Source: Sulfurimonas sp. (GTDB lineage Bacteria > Campylobacterota > Campylobacteria > Campylobacterales > Sulfurimonadaceae). Taken from it: 64,000 bases of DNA. The translations under genes and the position numbers were made by a program. The stretch spans positions 1 to 64,000 of the forward strand of contig NZ_JAQVKA010000001.1 in NCBI RefSeq assembly GCF_028694895.1, given 5' to 3'. Below the pieces are notes generated by a model. The model saw only the letters and a list, made by a program, of their open reading frames with translations, searched no databases and was not told where the DNA came from. Positions 10,781 to 21,151 of the stretch are shown in pieces (within the stretch, counting starts at the first letter, position 1; the number at the start of each line of letters is the position of its first letter).

Positions 10781-11557
10781 TTAAAACTGTATCATTCCAT
10801 TAATCGGTGAAGAAGCTGTTGCGTATGGACGCTTTGCTATTCTTCCAGATAAGTAGCTCATACGCCCAGCAATAACTGCATGCTTCATTGCCTCAGCCAT
10901 CATCATAGGATTTTGCGCGCCTGCTATTGCTGAGTTTGTTAAAACTCCATCAGCTCCAAGTTCCATTGCGTACGCTGCGTCACTCGCACACCCTATTCCG
11001 GCATCTACTATAACTGGTAAATTGACCGCTTCACGGATAAATACTATGTTGTATGGGTTTTGAATACCCAAACCACTCCCAATAGGAGCAGCAAGAGGCA
11101 TGATGGCGTGAGCTCCAGCATCTTCTAGTCTCTTTGCCATGATAGGGTCATCTGAAGTGTACGCCATGATTGTAAAGCCCTCTTTAGAAAGTATTTGACA
11201 CGCTTTTATAGTTTCTATCACATCTGGATAGAGAGTTTTCAGAGTATCACCAATTACCTCAAGCTTTATCAAATCAATTCCAGTTGCCTCACGAGTCAAA
11301 CGAAAAGTGGTTATCGCCTCTTCTGCTGTTATACAACCTGCTGAATTTGGAAGAAATTTTACTTTTGTGCCTTTAAATGTATCACGAAGATTTTCTTTGT
11401 CTGGGTCTGTAATGTTTAAGCGGCGAACTGCAACAGTGATAAGTTCACTTCCACTGGCAAGTGTCGCCTCTTTTGTGGTTTGAAAATCTTTATACTTTCC
11501 ACTTCCTACAATAAGGCGAGAGCCTAATTCATACTTTCCTATTTTTAAAATATTTTC
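10781..11557 (-). CDS. thiG: Thiazole synthase
   Basis: [11 protein letters not shown]...ELITVAVRR...GCITAEEAI...[34 protein letters not shown]; internal [10 protein letters not shown] start preferred over the ORF start at 11587. Confidence 0.95.
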   Translation of the reverse strand, partial: ENILKIGKYELGSRLIVGSGKYKDFQTTKEATLASGSELITVAVRRLNITDPDKENLRDTFKGTKVKFLPNSAGCITAEEAITTFRLTREATGIDLIKLEVIGDTLKTLYPDVIETIKACQILSKEGFTIMAYTSDDPIMAKRLEDAGAHAIMPLAAPIGSGLGIQNPYNIVFIREAVNLPVIVDAGIGCASDAAYAMELGADGVLTNSAIAGAQNPMMMAEAMKHAVIAGRMSYLSGRIAKRPYATASSPINGMIQF

Positions 11558-11605
11558 CATTTTTTTTCCTAAAAATTTTTTTGCCATTTTATAACATAAG
11601 CCATC

Positions 11606-12970
11606 TTATAGTTTACCAATTGCACCTATCAAATCATCTGGCGTAAGTGAAAAATCAGCACCATTATAAAGTAGAGCAAGTTTAGCGTGTGCTAAAGAGC
11701 CATTAATTGCTGCATCTATCGGAGCATATCCTTGAGCTAAAAGAGCCCCAATTAAACCACTAAGTACATCCCCACTTCCGCCTTTTGCTAAAGCTTGCGT
11801 TCCATGTGGATTAACATAAAAAGTTTTATCTTGAGCGATTATGACATTTGCGCCTTTTAAAAGAAGTGTAACTTTTGGGTACGCCCTGCAAAACATCTCA
11901 GCATATTTAAAGCGTTCTTTTTGCAATTCATTAACCGATATATCTGCTAGATTTGTTAGCTTTAAAAGTGAGACAAACTCTTTTGGATGAGGAGTGATTA
12001 CAAGATTTTCTCTACCAAGTATCTCAATAATTATTGGCATATAAAACATATCTGCATCTACAACCATGCTGTGAGTGTTGTTTAAAAACTTATCTAATTC
12101 TATGTTACTAAATTCTACTCCAAGGCCCATTCCAAGGGCAAGAGCAGTTGTTGTTTTTGGAACTTCATGAGAGTACATAATGGAGTGCGGAGTTGAAATG
12201 TTTTCAAAACCAACAAGTGTTACCAAGCCACTTCCAAAACGTAGGGCTGAGAGCGCGCTCATGATGCTAGCTCCACTTTTTTCTCCAGAGGCAACAGCTA
12301 AATGTCCATAACTGCCTTTGTGAGAGCTTTTTTTAGTTCTGTTTGGAAGTTTTAAATCCTCTAAATCAAGAAGATAGCAATTGCTTTTACCCTCATAAAT
12401 ATCTCTGCAAACTCCAAGATTGATTACCTTTATCTCGCCAACACACTCTTTTGACTCATCCAAGAACATTTTCTTCTTTAGTGCACCCATAGTAAGAGTA
12501 AGATCCGCTCTAAATAGATAACCGGAAGGAACATCACATGCAATCTTAAAAGCACGCAAAGAGTTCATCTGCTCTATAAGAGTTAGCATCTCTTTATCAA
12601 ACTCTCCACTAAAACCAGTGCCTACTATCGCATCGACTAAAATATCACATTCTAAAAGCTTGGTGGACTCTTTTACCCCTATGCTAAGAGAGCGTTGTTT
12701 TTGTAAAAGAGCCATTTTTGATTTTGGAGGTTTTGCATAAAAGAGAGATACATCAAAGTCACCATGTAAAAGCCTACCAAGAGCCAAACCATCGGCTCCA
12801 TTATCTCCTCTTCCACAAACAATAGTAACTTTTGATTTTTTTTTAAAGTTGTTTCGAATATATTCAGCCATACCTTCTGCGGCATGTTCCATCAAAATAT
12901 CTTCGCTTAGATAAAACTCTTTGTAGCACCTATCATCAAGAGACGCTACCTCATCAAAAAGTTTCTGCAC
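11606..12970 (-). CDS. nnr: Bifunctional NAD(P)HX epimerase / ADP-dependent NAD(P)HX dehydratase
   Basis: YjeF N-terminal VCGRGDNGADGLALGRLL plus C-terminal VITPHPKEF and AKGGSGDVLSGLIGALLAQGY. Confidence 0.92.
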   Translation of the reverse strand: MQKLFDEVASLDDRCYKEFYLSEDILMEHAAEGMAEYIRNNFKKKSKVTIVCGRGDNGADGLALGRLLHGDFDVSLFYAKPPKSKMALLQKQRSLSIGVKESTKLLECDILVDAIVGTGFSGEFDKEMLTLIEQMNSLRAFKIACDVPSGYLFRADLTLTMGALKKKMFLDESKECVGEIKVINLGVCRDIYEGKSNCYLLDLEDLKLPNRTKKSSHKGSYGHLAVASGEKSGASIMSALSALRFGSGLVTLVGFENISTPHSIMYSHEVPKTTTALALGMGLGVEFSNIELDKFLNNTHSMVVDADMFYMPIIIEILGRENLVITPHPKEFVSLLKLTNLADISVNELQKERFKYAEMFCRAYPKVTLLLKGANVIIAQDKTFYVNPHGTQALAKGGSGDVLSGLIGALLAQGYAPIDAAINGSLAHAKLALLYNGADFSLTPDDLIGAIGKL

Positions 12971-12972
12971 AT

Positions 12973-13707
12973 TTACTCTTGAAAAAGATACTCATCGATT
13001 TGAACTATATTGCTTTTAATATCATTAAATAAAAGTGTATGATAGTTCGTTCTATACTGATAAAAAAATCTGTTTTTTGGTAATTTCTTTAAATTTGAAG
13101 TGTTGAAATACTCTAAGTTTGAACATTTACCAAGGTATAAAAATGTAAAGAGAAGCTTCAATTGGTGATTTTCAAATGTACTATGTGGCTGTGCTAAAAA
13201 CGTAAGCCCATATTTTTTAAGGTTGAAAAAGTTTAACATGTAGAGTAAGAAATCTTCAAACTTTGTATAAAATCCATTTAGATTTTCAATATCGTGAAAA
13301 AAGTAATAATAATTTTCTAAAAGCCCTTTATGCTGTAATGTAACCGTTAATTTACTAGTTATATCTCTCTTGTTTGAAAAGTAGATAGGATCAACTGCCA
13401 TATAAATATGCTTGTTTGCAACAATTAAATCATCAAACTCTTTTTGAAACTCATCACTCTCATCAAATCTTATGTAGTTAAAATTTTCATCTTTATATCT
13501 TAGTTCAATATTATGTTCATCTGAGTTAGAGAAATCTAGATATAAAGTAGCAACATTGCTGTCAATTACAAAGTTTCTGATTCTACATGCTAAATTTGTT
13601 TTACCTGAACCCTCTTCTCCTAAAATCAATGTATTACAATAAAGTAATCTCTCCTCAACGTTTAATGTATTGATACTGCTGACATATTTTCCGAGTCTAT
13701 TTCTCAT
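12973..13707 (-). CDS. Small P-loop ATP/GTP-binding protein of unknown function
   Basis: Walker A LGEEGSGKTNLAC; no further recognisable domain. Confidence 0.55.
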   Translation of the reverse strand: MRNRLGKYVSSINTLNVEERLLYCNTLILGEEGSGKTNLACRIRNFVIDSNVATLYLDFSNSDEHNIELRYKDENFNYIRFDESDEFQKEFDDLIVANKHIYMAVDPIYFSNKRDITSKLTVTLQHKGLLENYYYFFHDIENLNGFYTKFEDFLLYMLNFFNLKKYGLTFLAQPHSTFENHQLKLLFTFLYLGKCSNLEYFNTSNLKKLPKNRFFYQYRTNYHTLLFNDIKSNIVQIDEYLFQE

Positions 13708-13846
13708 ATTTTCCCTTTATAAAAAATCTTAACAAATATTATATCTTATTCTCAAACAACATATGTCTATAAGGCCTTTACTCCAAAAGATTTATCTGAA
13801 ATACTTAACAAGATGGTAGAACCAAATGTTTTGAATATACAAGCTT

Positions 13847-14086
13847 ATGTATGAACAAGCTAAACAAGATAATCACAAAGCAAAAAAGATGTTTGGTTAT
13901 GCGCTCGAAGCTGAAAAAGTTCATGCAGAGTTATATGAAAAAGCATTTCAAGCTGTAAAAGATGGAAAAGATTTGGATGAAGTAAATATATACTTATGCC
14001 CGATATGTGGGCATATAGAGTTAGGAAGACCTCCTAAGAATTGTCCAGTATGTGGAGCAAAAGCTTCTGTATATGTTCAATTATAA
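13847..14086 (+). pseudogene. C-terminal fragment of rubrerythrin (end of ferritin-like helices plus rubredoxin-like domain)
   Basis: HKAKKMFGYALEAEKVHAELYEKAFQAVKDGKDLDEVNIYLCPICGHIELGRPPKNCPVCGAKAS; only 79 aa, N-terminal half absent, in-frame stop just upstream. Confidence 0.75.
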
Positions 14087-14183
14087 ATTAAAAAAGAATA
14101 TTAGAACAAACTAGTAAATTTATACTTTGTTTATTAAACAGTGTATACTTGAATTTAACTTTTACTATAAAAAGGAAAACAAA

Positions 14184-15620
14184 ATGAAAAAGAAACTAAC
14201 AACTGCATTTGGCGCACCTGTTGCCGACAATAACAACTCACTTACCGCTGGAGTTAGAGGGCCAATGTTACTTCAAGATGTATGGTATCTGGAAAAAATG
14301 GCACATTTTGATAGAGAGGTCATTCCTGAGAGACGTATGCATGCAAAAGGTTCTGGCGCATTTGGAACCTTCACAGTAACTCACGACATAACAAAATATA
14401 CTAAAGCAAAAATTTTCTCCAAAATTGGTAAAAAAACAGAGATGTTTGCAAGGTTTTCCACCGTTGCTGGTCAGCGCGGTGCAGCGGATGCAGAGAGAGA
14501 TATCCGTGGTTTTGCACTTAAGTTTTATACAGAGGAAGGGAACTGGGATTTAGCTGGTAACAACACTCCGGTCTTTTTTTTAAGAGACCCGCTTAAGTTT
14601 CCAGACTTAAACCATGCTGTCAAGCGTGATCCAAAAACAAATATGAGAAGTGCAAAAAATAACTGGGATTTTTGGACTAACTTGCCTGAAGCTCTGCACC
14701 AAGTTACTATCACAATGAGCGATAGAGGCATTCCTTATTCGTACCGTCATATGCATGGCTTTGGAAGTCACACTTTTAGTTTTATAAATGCTAAAAATGA
14801 GAGAAATTGGGTTAAGTTTCACTTTGTCTCGAAGCAAGGCATAAAAAATTTAACAGATGCCGAGGCTCAAATGTTAGTTGGCCAAAATAGAGAGAGCCAT
14901 CAACAAGATTTGTTTGAGAGTATTGAGAGAGGCGACTTTCCAAAATGGAAAATGTTTGTGCAGATAATGAGCGAAGAAGATGCAAAGCACTATAAATTTA
15001 ACCCTTTTGATTTGACACGAGTATGGCTTAAAAAAGATTATCCACTTATTGAAGTTGGGGAGTTTGAGCTAAACCGCAACCCAGAGAACTACTTTGCAGA
15101 TGTAGAGCAAGCGGCATTTAACCCTGCAAATGTCGTCCCAGGAATTGGTTTTTCACCTGATAAGATGCTTCAAGGAAGACTCTTCTCATACGGTGATGCG
15201 CAAAGATACAGACTTGGAGTCAACCATAACCTGATTCCAGTTAATGCCCCAAAATGTGCAGTTAACAGTTATCACAGAGATGGTTCTATGAGGGTTGATG
15301 GAAATGCAGGAGCCACTATAGCGTACGAGCCAAATTCATATGAAGAGTGGCAAGAGCAAAAAGAGTATGCAGAGCCAACACTTGATATAGATGGTGGAGC
15401 AAACAGATGGGAGATGGACGATGACAACTTTACACAACCTAGAATGTTGTTTCAACTTATGAGTAAAGAGCAACAGCAAGTTCTCTTTGAAAATACTGCA
15501 AGAGCTATGGGTGATGCTCCAGAGATGATTAAGCAAAGACATATAGATAACTGCACAAAGGCAGACCCAGCTTATGGTGCAGGTGTGGCAAAAGCGTTAG
15601 GTATGAGAGTAAAGTCTTAA
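14184..15620 (+). CDS. katA: Catalase (haem, clade KatA-like)
   Basis: [56 protein letters not shown]...[21 protein letters not shown] start preferred over the longer ORF start at 14127. Confidence 0.96.
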   Translation: MKKKLTTAFGAPVADNNNSLTAGVRGPMLLQDVWYLEKMAHFDREVIPERRMHAKGSGAFGTFTVTHDITKYTKAKIFSKIGKKTEMFARFSTVAGQRGAADAERDIRGFALKFYTEEGNWDLAGNNTPVFFLRDPLKFPDLNHAVKRDPKTNMRSAKNNWDFWTNLPEALHQVTITMSDRGIPYSYRHMHGFGSHTFSFINAKNERNWVKFHFVSKQGIKNLTDAEAQMLVGQNRESHQQDLFESIERGDFPKWKMFVQIMSEEDAKHYKFNPFDLTRVWLKKDYPLIEVGEFELNRNPENYFADVEQAAFNPANVVPGIGFSPDKMLQGRLFSYGDAQRYRLGVNHNLIPVNAPKCAVNSYHRDGSMRVDGNAGATIAYEPNSYEEWQEQKEYAEPTLDIDGGANRWEMDDDNFTQPRMLFQLMSKEQQQVLFENTARAMGDAPEMIKQRHIDNCTKADPAYGAGVAKALGMRVKS

Positions 15621-15797
15621 AACTAAATAGCTACATCTAAGGATTTTCTTTGAATGTAGCATTAATTCGTTAAATACTTTAATAGGTGCCTACACTTAAA
15701 AAGAGTTTAGGCTTTATATACAAAAATCGAGTAAATTATATGCTATTAAGCATATTAAATGTAAGATTTATGACAATATTACAATAAGGAATAACAC

Positions 15798-16817
15798 ATG
15801 TACACTAAAATATTATTATCTGCTGCTATTATAACTTCTTCTTTGAGTGCTTCTGATTTGCTTAGTGATGCAAAAAAAGCTGACTTAAAACCAATTCCAA
15901 GTGATAAAAAAGAGCTTTTAAAGCTAATTGACAACCCAAAAAACCCAATTACTGATAGAAAAATTGAACTTGGTAAAAAACTATATTTTGACCCAAGACT
16001 ATCAAAGAGTGGTTTTATAAGCTGTAACAGTTGTCACAACCTTAGTGAAGGTGGAGATGATGGAATCCCTGCTGCTATTGGGCATATGTGGACTGCTAAT
16101 CCTCACCACTTAAACTCACCGACTGTTTACAACTCTGTATTTTTTGCTTCACAGTTTTGGGATGGACGTGATCCACACTTAGAAGCTCAAGCTCAAGGTC
16201 CTATGCAGGCAGCTCCAGAGATGTCTGCAACACCAGAACACGTTGCAGGAGTTGTAACTTCTATGCCTCAGTATGTTGCTGATTTTAAAGGTGCTTATGG
16301 CAAAGATGTAAAAATTACTTTTGAAAAGATAGCTGATACTATTGCTACGTTTGAGAGAACTTTAGTTACTCCATCGGCATATGATGATTTTTTAAATGGT
16401 AAGAAGAACGCTTTAACAAAAGCTCAAAAAGATGGTCTTAGAACATTTATAGATAAAGGGTGTGTATCTTGCCATAATGGTATTGCACTTGGCGGAGAGA
16501 TGAATGCGTTTAACATCACAGGTACTTATAAATTCCAAGATGTAGGCGATTTCAAAGGCGATGCAAATGGTATGGTAAAAGTACCTACTCTTAGAAACAT
16601 AACTCAAACTGCACCATATTTCCATAATGGTCAATTTTGGGAACTTAAAGATGCTATAAAAGAGATGGGACGTATCCAGCTTGGCACTGATATAAGTGAC
16701 GCTGAAGCTGCTTCGATTGAAGAGTTCTTCAAAGCTCTTGAGGGAAGAAAAGATCCAGTTGTTTTACCTCAACTTCCAGCATCAACTTCAACTACTCCAA
16801 AACCAGATCTAAAATAG
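15798..16817 (+). CDS. Di-haem cytochrome c peroxidase
   Basis: Signal peptide, two haem c motifs CNSCH and CVSCH, LSKSGFISCNSCHNLSEGG...PTVYNSVFFASQFWDGR. Confidence 0.94.
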   Translation: MYTKILLSAAIITSSLSASDLLSDAKKADLKPIPSDKKELLKLIDNPKNPITDRKIELGKKLYFDPRLSKSGFISCNSCHNLSEGGDDGIPAAIGHMWTANPHHLNSPTVYNSVFFASQFWDGRDPHLEAQAQGPMQAAPEMSATPEHVAGVVTSMPQYVADFKGAYGKDVKITFEKIADTIATFERTLVTPSAYDDFLNGKKNALTKAQKDGLRTFIDKGCVSCHNGIALGGEMNAFNITGTYKFQDVGDFKGDANGMVKVPTLRNITQTAPYFHNGQFWELKDAIKEMGRIQLGTDISDAEAASIEEFFKALEGRKDPVVLPQLPASTSTTPKPDLK

Positions 16818-16862
16818 ATATCCCCTCGCAATTTATACCCAAAAAAAGGGTATAATTGCACC

Positions 16863-17825
16863 ATGAATTACAAAGAAATCGCACAAGAAACCCTTAAAAT
16901 AGAAGCGCAAACACTACTTGATAGTGCTGATAAAATCGATGATGTTTTTGATAGAGCAGTTGAGATAATTCTTGCATGCAAGGGCAAGCTAATTATTACA
17001 GGTGTTGGAAAATCAGGATTAATCGGTGCAAAGATGGCAGCAACATTTGCCTCTACTGGAACTCCTAGCTTTTTTCTGCATCCAACAGAAGCCCTTCATG
17101 GCGACCTTGGCATGATAAGCCATAACGATGTCGTCCTTGCAATAAGTTACAGCGGAGAGAGTGAAGAGCTAAGCTCAATACTACCTCATATAAAGAGATT
17201 TAACACTCCACTTATCGGTATGACAAGAGATAGAAACTCAACACTTGGAAAATATAGCGATATTGTGATTGATGTAATTGTCAAAAAAGAGGCATGCCCT
17301 CTAAATATTGCACCAACTAGCTCAACAACACTAACCCTTGCCCTCGGAGACGCACTTGCAGTCTGCCTTATGAAGGCAAAAAACTTTAAAAAGAGTGATT
17401 TTGCCTCTTTCCACCCGGGTGGAGCTTTGGGTAAACAACTTTTTGTAAAAGTAAAAGACCTTATGAGAACAAAAGATTTGCCTCTTGTTAGAGAAGATAC
17501 AAAAGTAAAAGATGCAATTGTAAAGATTAGTGAAGGACGACTTGGAACTGTTTTAATAGTAGATGAACTTGGCAGACTTCTCGCACTTATGAGTGATGGA
17601 GATATCCGTCGCGCTTTAATGAGTGAAGATTTTTCGCTTGAAGAGAGTGTTTTAAAGTACGCTACAAAAGAACCAAGAACGATAGAAGATGAAAATATTT
17701 TAGCAAGTGAAGCACTTGTTATCATTGAAGAGATGAAGATACAGCTTTTAGTTGTAACAGATAAACAAAAAAGAGTTCTTGGCGTGCTTCATATCCACAC
17801 TCTCATAGAAAAAGGCATATCATGA
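16863..17825 (+). CDS. kdsD: Arabinose-5-phosphate isomerase (SIS + CBS domains)
   Basis: ITGVGKSGLIGAKMAATFASTGTPSFFLHPTEALHGDLGM...FHPGGALGKQL plus tandem CBS. Confidence 0.93.
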   Translation: MNYKEIAQETLKIEAQTLLDSADKIDDVFDRAVEIILACKGKLIITGVGKSGLIGAKMAATFASTGTPSFFLHPTEALHGDLGMISHNDVVLAISYSGESEELSSILPHIKRFNTPLIGMTRDRNSTLGKYSDIVIDVIVKKEACPLNIAPTSSTTLTLALGDALAVCLMKAKNFKKSDFASFHPGGALGKQLFVKVKDLMRTKDLPLVREDTKVKDAIVKISEGRLGTVLIVDELGRLLALMSDGDIRRALMSEDFSLEESVLKYATKEPRTIEDENILASEALVIIEEMKIQLLVVTDKQKRVLGVLHIHTLIEKGIS

Positions 17826-18760
17826 GACTAAACAAGTACATCGCACACCACTCAAGCTACTCAAGAAGAGAAGCAGACAAAGTCATACAAGACGGCTATG
17901 TAAGGATAAACGGAGAGATTCAAAACAACCCTGCAACAGACGTATATGAGGGAGTTGATGTTGTTTACGTAAGTGGCAAGCAAGTAACTGTCCGAGACAA
18001 ATATACTGTTATCGTGTATAACAAGCCAAAGGGTGAGTTAGTAACTAAGAGTGATCCAAAAGAGAGAAAGACTATCTATGACACTCTACCAAAAGAGTAC
18101 AAGCACTATATCCCAGTTGGAAGACTTGACTATGCTTCTGAGGGTCTGCTTCTTTTAACTGATGCTTCGAAGGTTGCTTCAGCTCTTATGGAATCAAATT
18201 TAGAGAGAATCTATAAAATAAAAATCAAAGGCGAAGTAACTTCAGAGATGGAAGCTGCCATGCTAAGTGGAATGATGTTAGATGATGCAACAGCGGGCGG
18301 ACATAGCCACTCAAAAGTTACAAAAATGGAGTTTAAACCTTTTATAGGGTATAAAATTCAGAAAAATCAACCAAACTACTCTGTATTAAAAGTAGCACTA
18401 AGCGAGGGTCAAAACCGTGAACTTAGACGCTTTTTTGCACACTTTGGAGCAGATATAGTTGACCTTAAGAGAATCAGTTTTGCAGAGATTGAGCTTAATA
18501 ATCTTCCAACAGGAAAAGTTAGATTTTTATCACGTAGTGAGTACTCTGCACTTTTTAAATTTTTAAAAGAAGAGAAAAAAGCAGAAGAAAAAGATGAGAA
18601 AAAACCAGCTGCTAAAAAGTATGAAAAGACAGATCATAAAAAAACAGAGCACAAGAAGAGTGATAAAGATGTAAAAAAGCCAAAATATAAAGACGACAAG
18701 AAGAAAGACGACAAGAAAAAGGTTTTTAAAGATAAAAAAGTAACTAAAAAGAAGAGCTAA
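17822..18760 (+). CDS. rluB: Pseudouridine synthase RluB/RsuA family with Lys-rich C-terminal tail
   Basis: S4 domain MRLNKYIAHHSSYSRREADKVI, YNKPKGELVT, VGRLDYASEGLLLLT, EGQNRELRRFFAHFG. Confidence 0.88.
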   Translation: MRLNKYIAHHSSYSRREADKVIQDGYVRINGEIQNNPATDVYEGVDVVYVSGKQVTVRDKYTVIVYNKPKGELVTKSDPKERKTIYDTLPKEYKHYIPVGRLDYASEGLLLLTDASKVASALMESNLERIYKIKIKGEVTSEMEAAMLSGMMLDDATAGGHSHSKVTKMEFKPFIGYKIQKNQPNYSVLKVALSEGQNRELRRFFAHFGADIVDLKRISFAEIELNNLPTGKVRFLSRSEYSALFKFLKEEKKAEEKDEKKPAAKKYEKTDHKKTEHKKSDKDVKKPKYKDDKKKDDKKKVFKDKKVTKKKS

Positions 18761-18762
18761 AG

Positions 18763-19947
18763 TTGGCTGATTTTACTCATCTCTTACGCCCTTCTAACTT
18801 TGATGAACTTGTTGGCCAAGAACATCTTAGCAAAGAAAATGCTCCTCTTAGAGTTTTATGCCAAAAGGGCGCACTTGGGCATAGTTTCTTCTTCGGTCCC
18901 TCAGGATGTGGAAAAACTTCCATAGCAAGGGTCATAGCCAAAACTATGGATATGCCCTTTTATGAGTTTAATGCAACTAGCATAAAGATAGAGCAACTGC
19001 GAGCGATATTTGAGCAGTACAAAAACACCCTTCAAAGACCACTGATTTTTATAGATGAAGTACATCGTCTGGCAAAAAACCAGCAAGAGGTACTTCTTCC
19101 TGTAATGGAGAACAACTCTGTGCTTATCATCGGCGCTTCAACTGAAAATCCATTTTTCTCACTAACTTCTGCCTTACGCTCTCGTTCAATGCTTTTTGAG
19201 CTTCACTACATCTCAAATGAGGCCTTAAGTGGGCTTCTTCAAAGAGCTATAAATACTTCTGAGATCACATGTGATGATGAAGCGTCCGAGTATCTTATAG
19301 CAAGTAGTGGTGGTGATGCCCGCTCAATGCTGAAGCTTTTAGAGTTTGCTTCAAATATTGACACACACATTACGTTAGATATATTAAAATCACTTCGTCC
19401 AAATGCACTAAGCACTGGAAGTAGTGAAGCTGGCGTTCATTATGATTTAGCAAGTGCTATGATTAAGTCTATAAGAGGCTCTGATATGGACGCTTCTATC
19501 TACTATCTTGCTAGGTTAATTGATGGTGGAGAGAGTGCCGAGTTTATCGCTAGAAGACTGGTAATACTAGCTAGTGAAGATATTGGAAATGCAAATCCCC
19601 AAGCCCTAACTCTAGCAACAAGTGCCATGACAAGTGTTTCAAAGATAGGTTATCCCGAAGCTAAAATAATTCTCTCACAAACAGTCATATATCTCTGCGC
19701 TTCGTCAAAATCAAACTCTGCATATCTGGCTATAAATAGTGCTCTTCAAGCCGTAAATGAGGGTGTAATGCTCGATATTCCAAAAAATATAACTCAGAAA
19801 AATAGCGGTTATTTATATCCTCATGATTTTGGTGGATACGTCAAGCAAAACTATCTATCAAAGCCACTAAAATTTGTAACATTAAAGCCAATAGGTTATG
19901 AGAAAAAGATGATTGAGTGGATATCTTCAATAAGAGTTTTTAGTTGA
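18763..19947 (+). CDS. rarA: Replication-associated recombination protein A (MgsA/RarA AAA+ ATPase)
   Basis: RPSNFDELVGQEHL...FFFGPSGCGKTSIARVIA...FIDEVHRLAKNQQEVLLPVMEN...LIGASTENPFFSLTSALRSRS. Confidence 0.93.
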   Translation: MADFTHLLRPSNFDELVGQEHLSKENAPLRVLCQKGALGHSFFFGPSGCGKTSIARVIAKTMDMPFYEFNATSIKIEQLRAIFEQYKNTLQRPLIFIDEVHRLAKNQQEVLLPVMENNSVLIIGASTENPFFSLTSALRSRSMLFELHYISNEALSGLLQRAINTSEITCDDEASEYLIASSGGDARSMLKLLEFASNIDTHITLDILKSLRPNALSTGSSEAGVHYDLASAMIKSIRGSDMDASIYYLARLIDGGESAEFIARRLVILASEDIGNANPQALTLATSAMTSVSKIGYPEAKIILSQTVIYLCASSKSNSAYLAINSALQAVNEGVMLDIPKNITQKNSGYLYPHDFGGYVKQNYLSKPLKFVTLKPIGYEKKMIEWISSIRVFS

Positions 19948-20027
19948 TTTTATATGATTTTAAAAGGTGAGTTAGAAAAAGTTGTGTGTGAATAATCGAG
20001 TGCAACATAGTTACACTCGATATTTAT

Positions 20028-20384
20028 TTACTTAAGAGCTGCTTTTGATGAAGCTACAACTGCACTAAATGCTGCTGCATCATTCATAGCCATGTCAGCT
20101 AAAATTTTACGGTCAAGCTCGATGCCGCTCTTGTTAAGACCGTTTATAAATGTTGAATAGTTCATTCCATTTAAACGACAAGCTGCATTGATACGGATAA
20201 TCCATAGTTTACGAAAATCACGTTTCTTTTGCTTTCTGTCACGGAATGAGTAGTACATTGAGCGCTCTAGTTGCTCTTTAGCTTTACGGTAATGTTTGCG
20301 ACGACCGCTATAAAAACCCTTTGCTAATTTTAATATTTTCTTGTGTCTTCTTCTACGAACAACACCAGTTTTTACTCTTGGCAT
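20028..20384 (-). CDS. rplT: 50S ribosomal protein L20
   Basis: [38 protein letters not shown]. Confidence 0.97.
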   Translation of the reverse strand: MPRVKTGVVRRRRHKKILKLAKGFYSGRRKHYRKAKEQLERSMYYSFRDRKQKKRDFRKLWIIRINAACRLNGMNYSTFINGLNKSGIELDRKILADMAMNDAAAFSAVVASSKAALK

Positions 20385-20490
20385 ATTATTTCCTTTTTTC
20401 TTTACCTATATCACTCTTTGTGCATAAGGTGCCACATATTAAGTGGTCTTGCCCAACTAAGAAAGTTGGAGATTTAACAATTAACTAAAA

Positions 20491-20682
20491 TTAGTTAATC
20501 ATAGCCTTAACATTTTTTTCATCAACTTTAGCAATAGTTTTTGGTCTATTTTGCTTGCTACGAGTATCTGAATCTTGTTTAGTTAAGATATGGCTACGAA
20601 ACGCTGTACCACGTTTAACAGTGCCGTTTTTCTTAACTTTAAAACGCTTTACAGCGCCTTTAACCGATTTCATCTTTGGCAT
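20491..20682 (-). CDS. rpmI: 50S ribosomal protein L35
   Basis: [36 protein letters not shown]; start set at the internal MPKMK rather than ORF start 20766. Confidence 0.95.
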   Translation of the reverse strand: MPKMKSVKGAVKRFKVKKNGTVKRGTAFRSHILTKQDSDTRSKQNRPKTIAKVDEKNVKAMIN

Positions 20683-20748
20683 CGAAACTCCTTTGTAAAT
20701 TGAAGCGCAATTATACCCAAATTTTTTAATTTTTGTTATACTCACACT

Positions 20749-20976
20749 ATGAATTCTATTAAACATATTAACAATGCAATTGGTGATTTAGACAAAGAGG
20801 TAGAGGTTATCCTCATGGACATGAGCTTAGCTATGAATGAAAAAGACAACAGAATGCTTCCGCTACTGCAACAAAAAAGAGTACTTGCTCAAACATTAGA
20901 AGATTTAACTTATTTAAAAAATAATCCGCCTAAACCAAATCAAGCATGTGGAATTTCTAAACATAGAAAAGATTAA
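20749..20976 (+). CDS. Hypothetical protein (75 aa)
   Basis: Small ORF divergent from rpmI with predicted helical character. Confidence 0.45.
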   Translation: MNSIKHINNAIGDLDKEVEVILMDMSLAMNEKDNRMLPLLQQKRVLAQTLEDLTYLKNNPPKPNQACGISKHRKD

Positions 20977-21024
20977 AAAAATAGTGTGATTTAAAGAGTG
21001 TTGTGGGGATATTTAAGCACCCCT

Positions 21025-21118
21025 CCCCAGATACCTGCGGCACATAGCACATCAAGAAGTGCTGCTGTATTCCTACCCTGACACGATATCCTAAGACACC
21101 ATTGCACAGGTCTAGAGA
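21025..21118 (-). ncRNA. ffs: Signal recognition particle RNA, small bacterial 4.5S type (boundaries approximate)
   Basis: Minus-strand GTCAGG-GTA-GGAA-TAC-AGCAGC matches the SRP helix 8 apical domain (GGAA tetraloop with conserved asymmetric loop); flanking CCTGTGC/GCCGCAGG arms pair. Confidence 0.88.
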
Positions 21119-21151
21119 GAAGCGATGAAATTATAACCAAAAAAGCTGAAA

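Noticed and set aside
17186-17725. 179-aa antisense ORF inside kdsD
   Set aside because: Fully overlapped by a strongly supported gene on the other strand; Ser-rich translation typical of antisense frames
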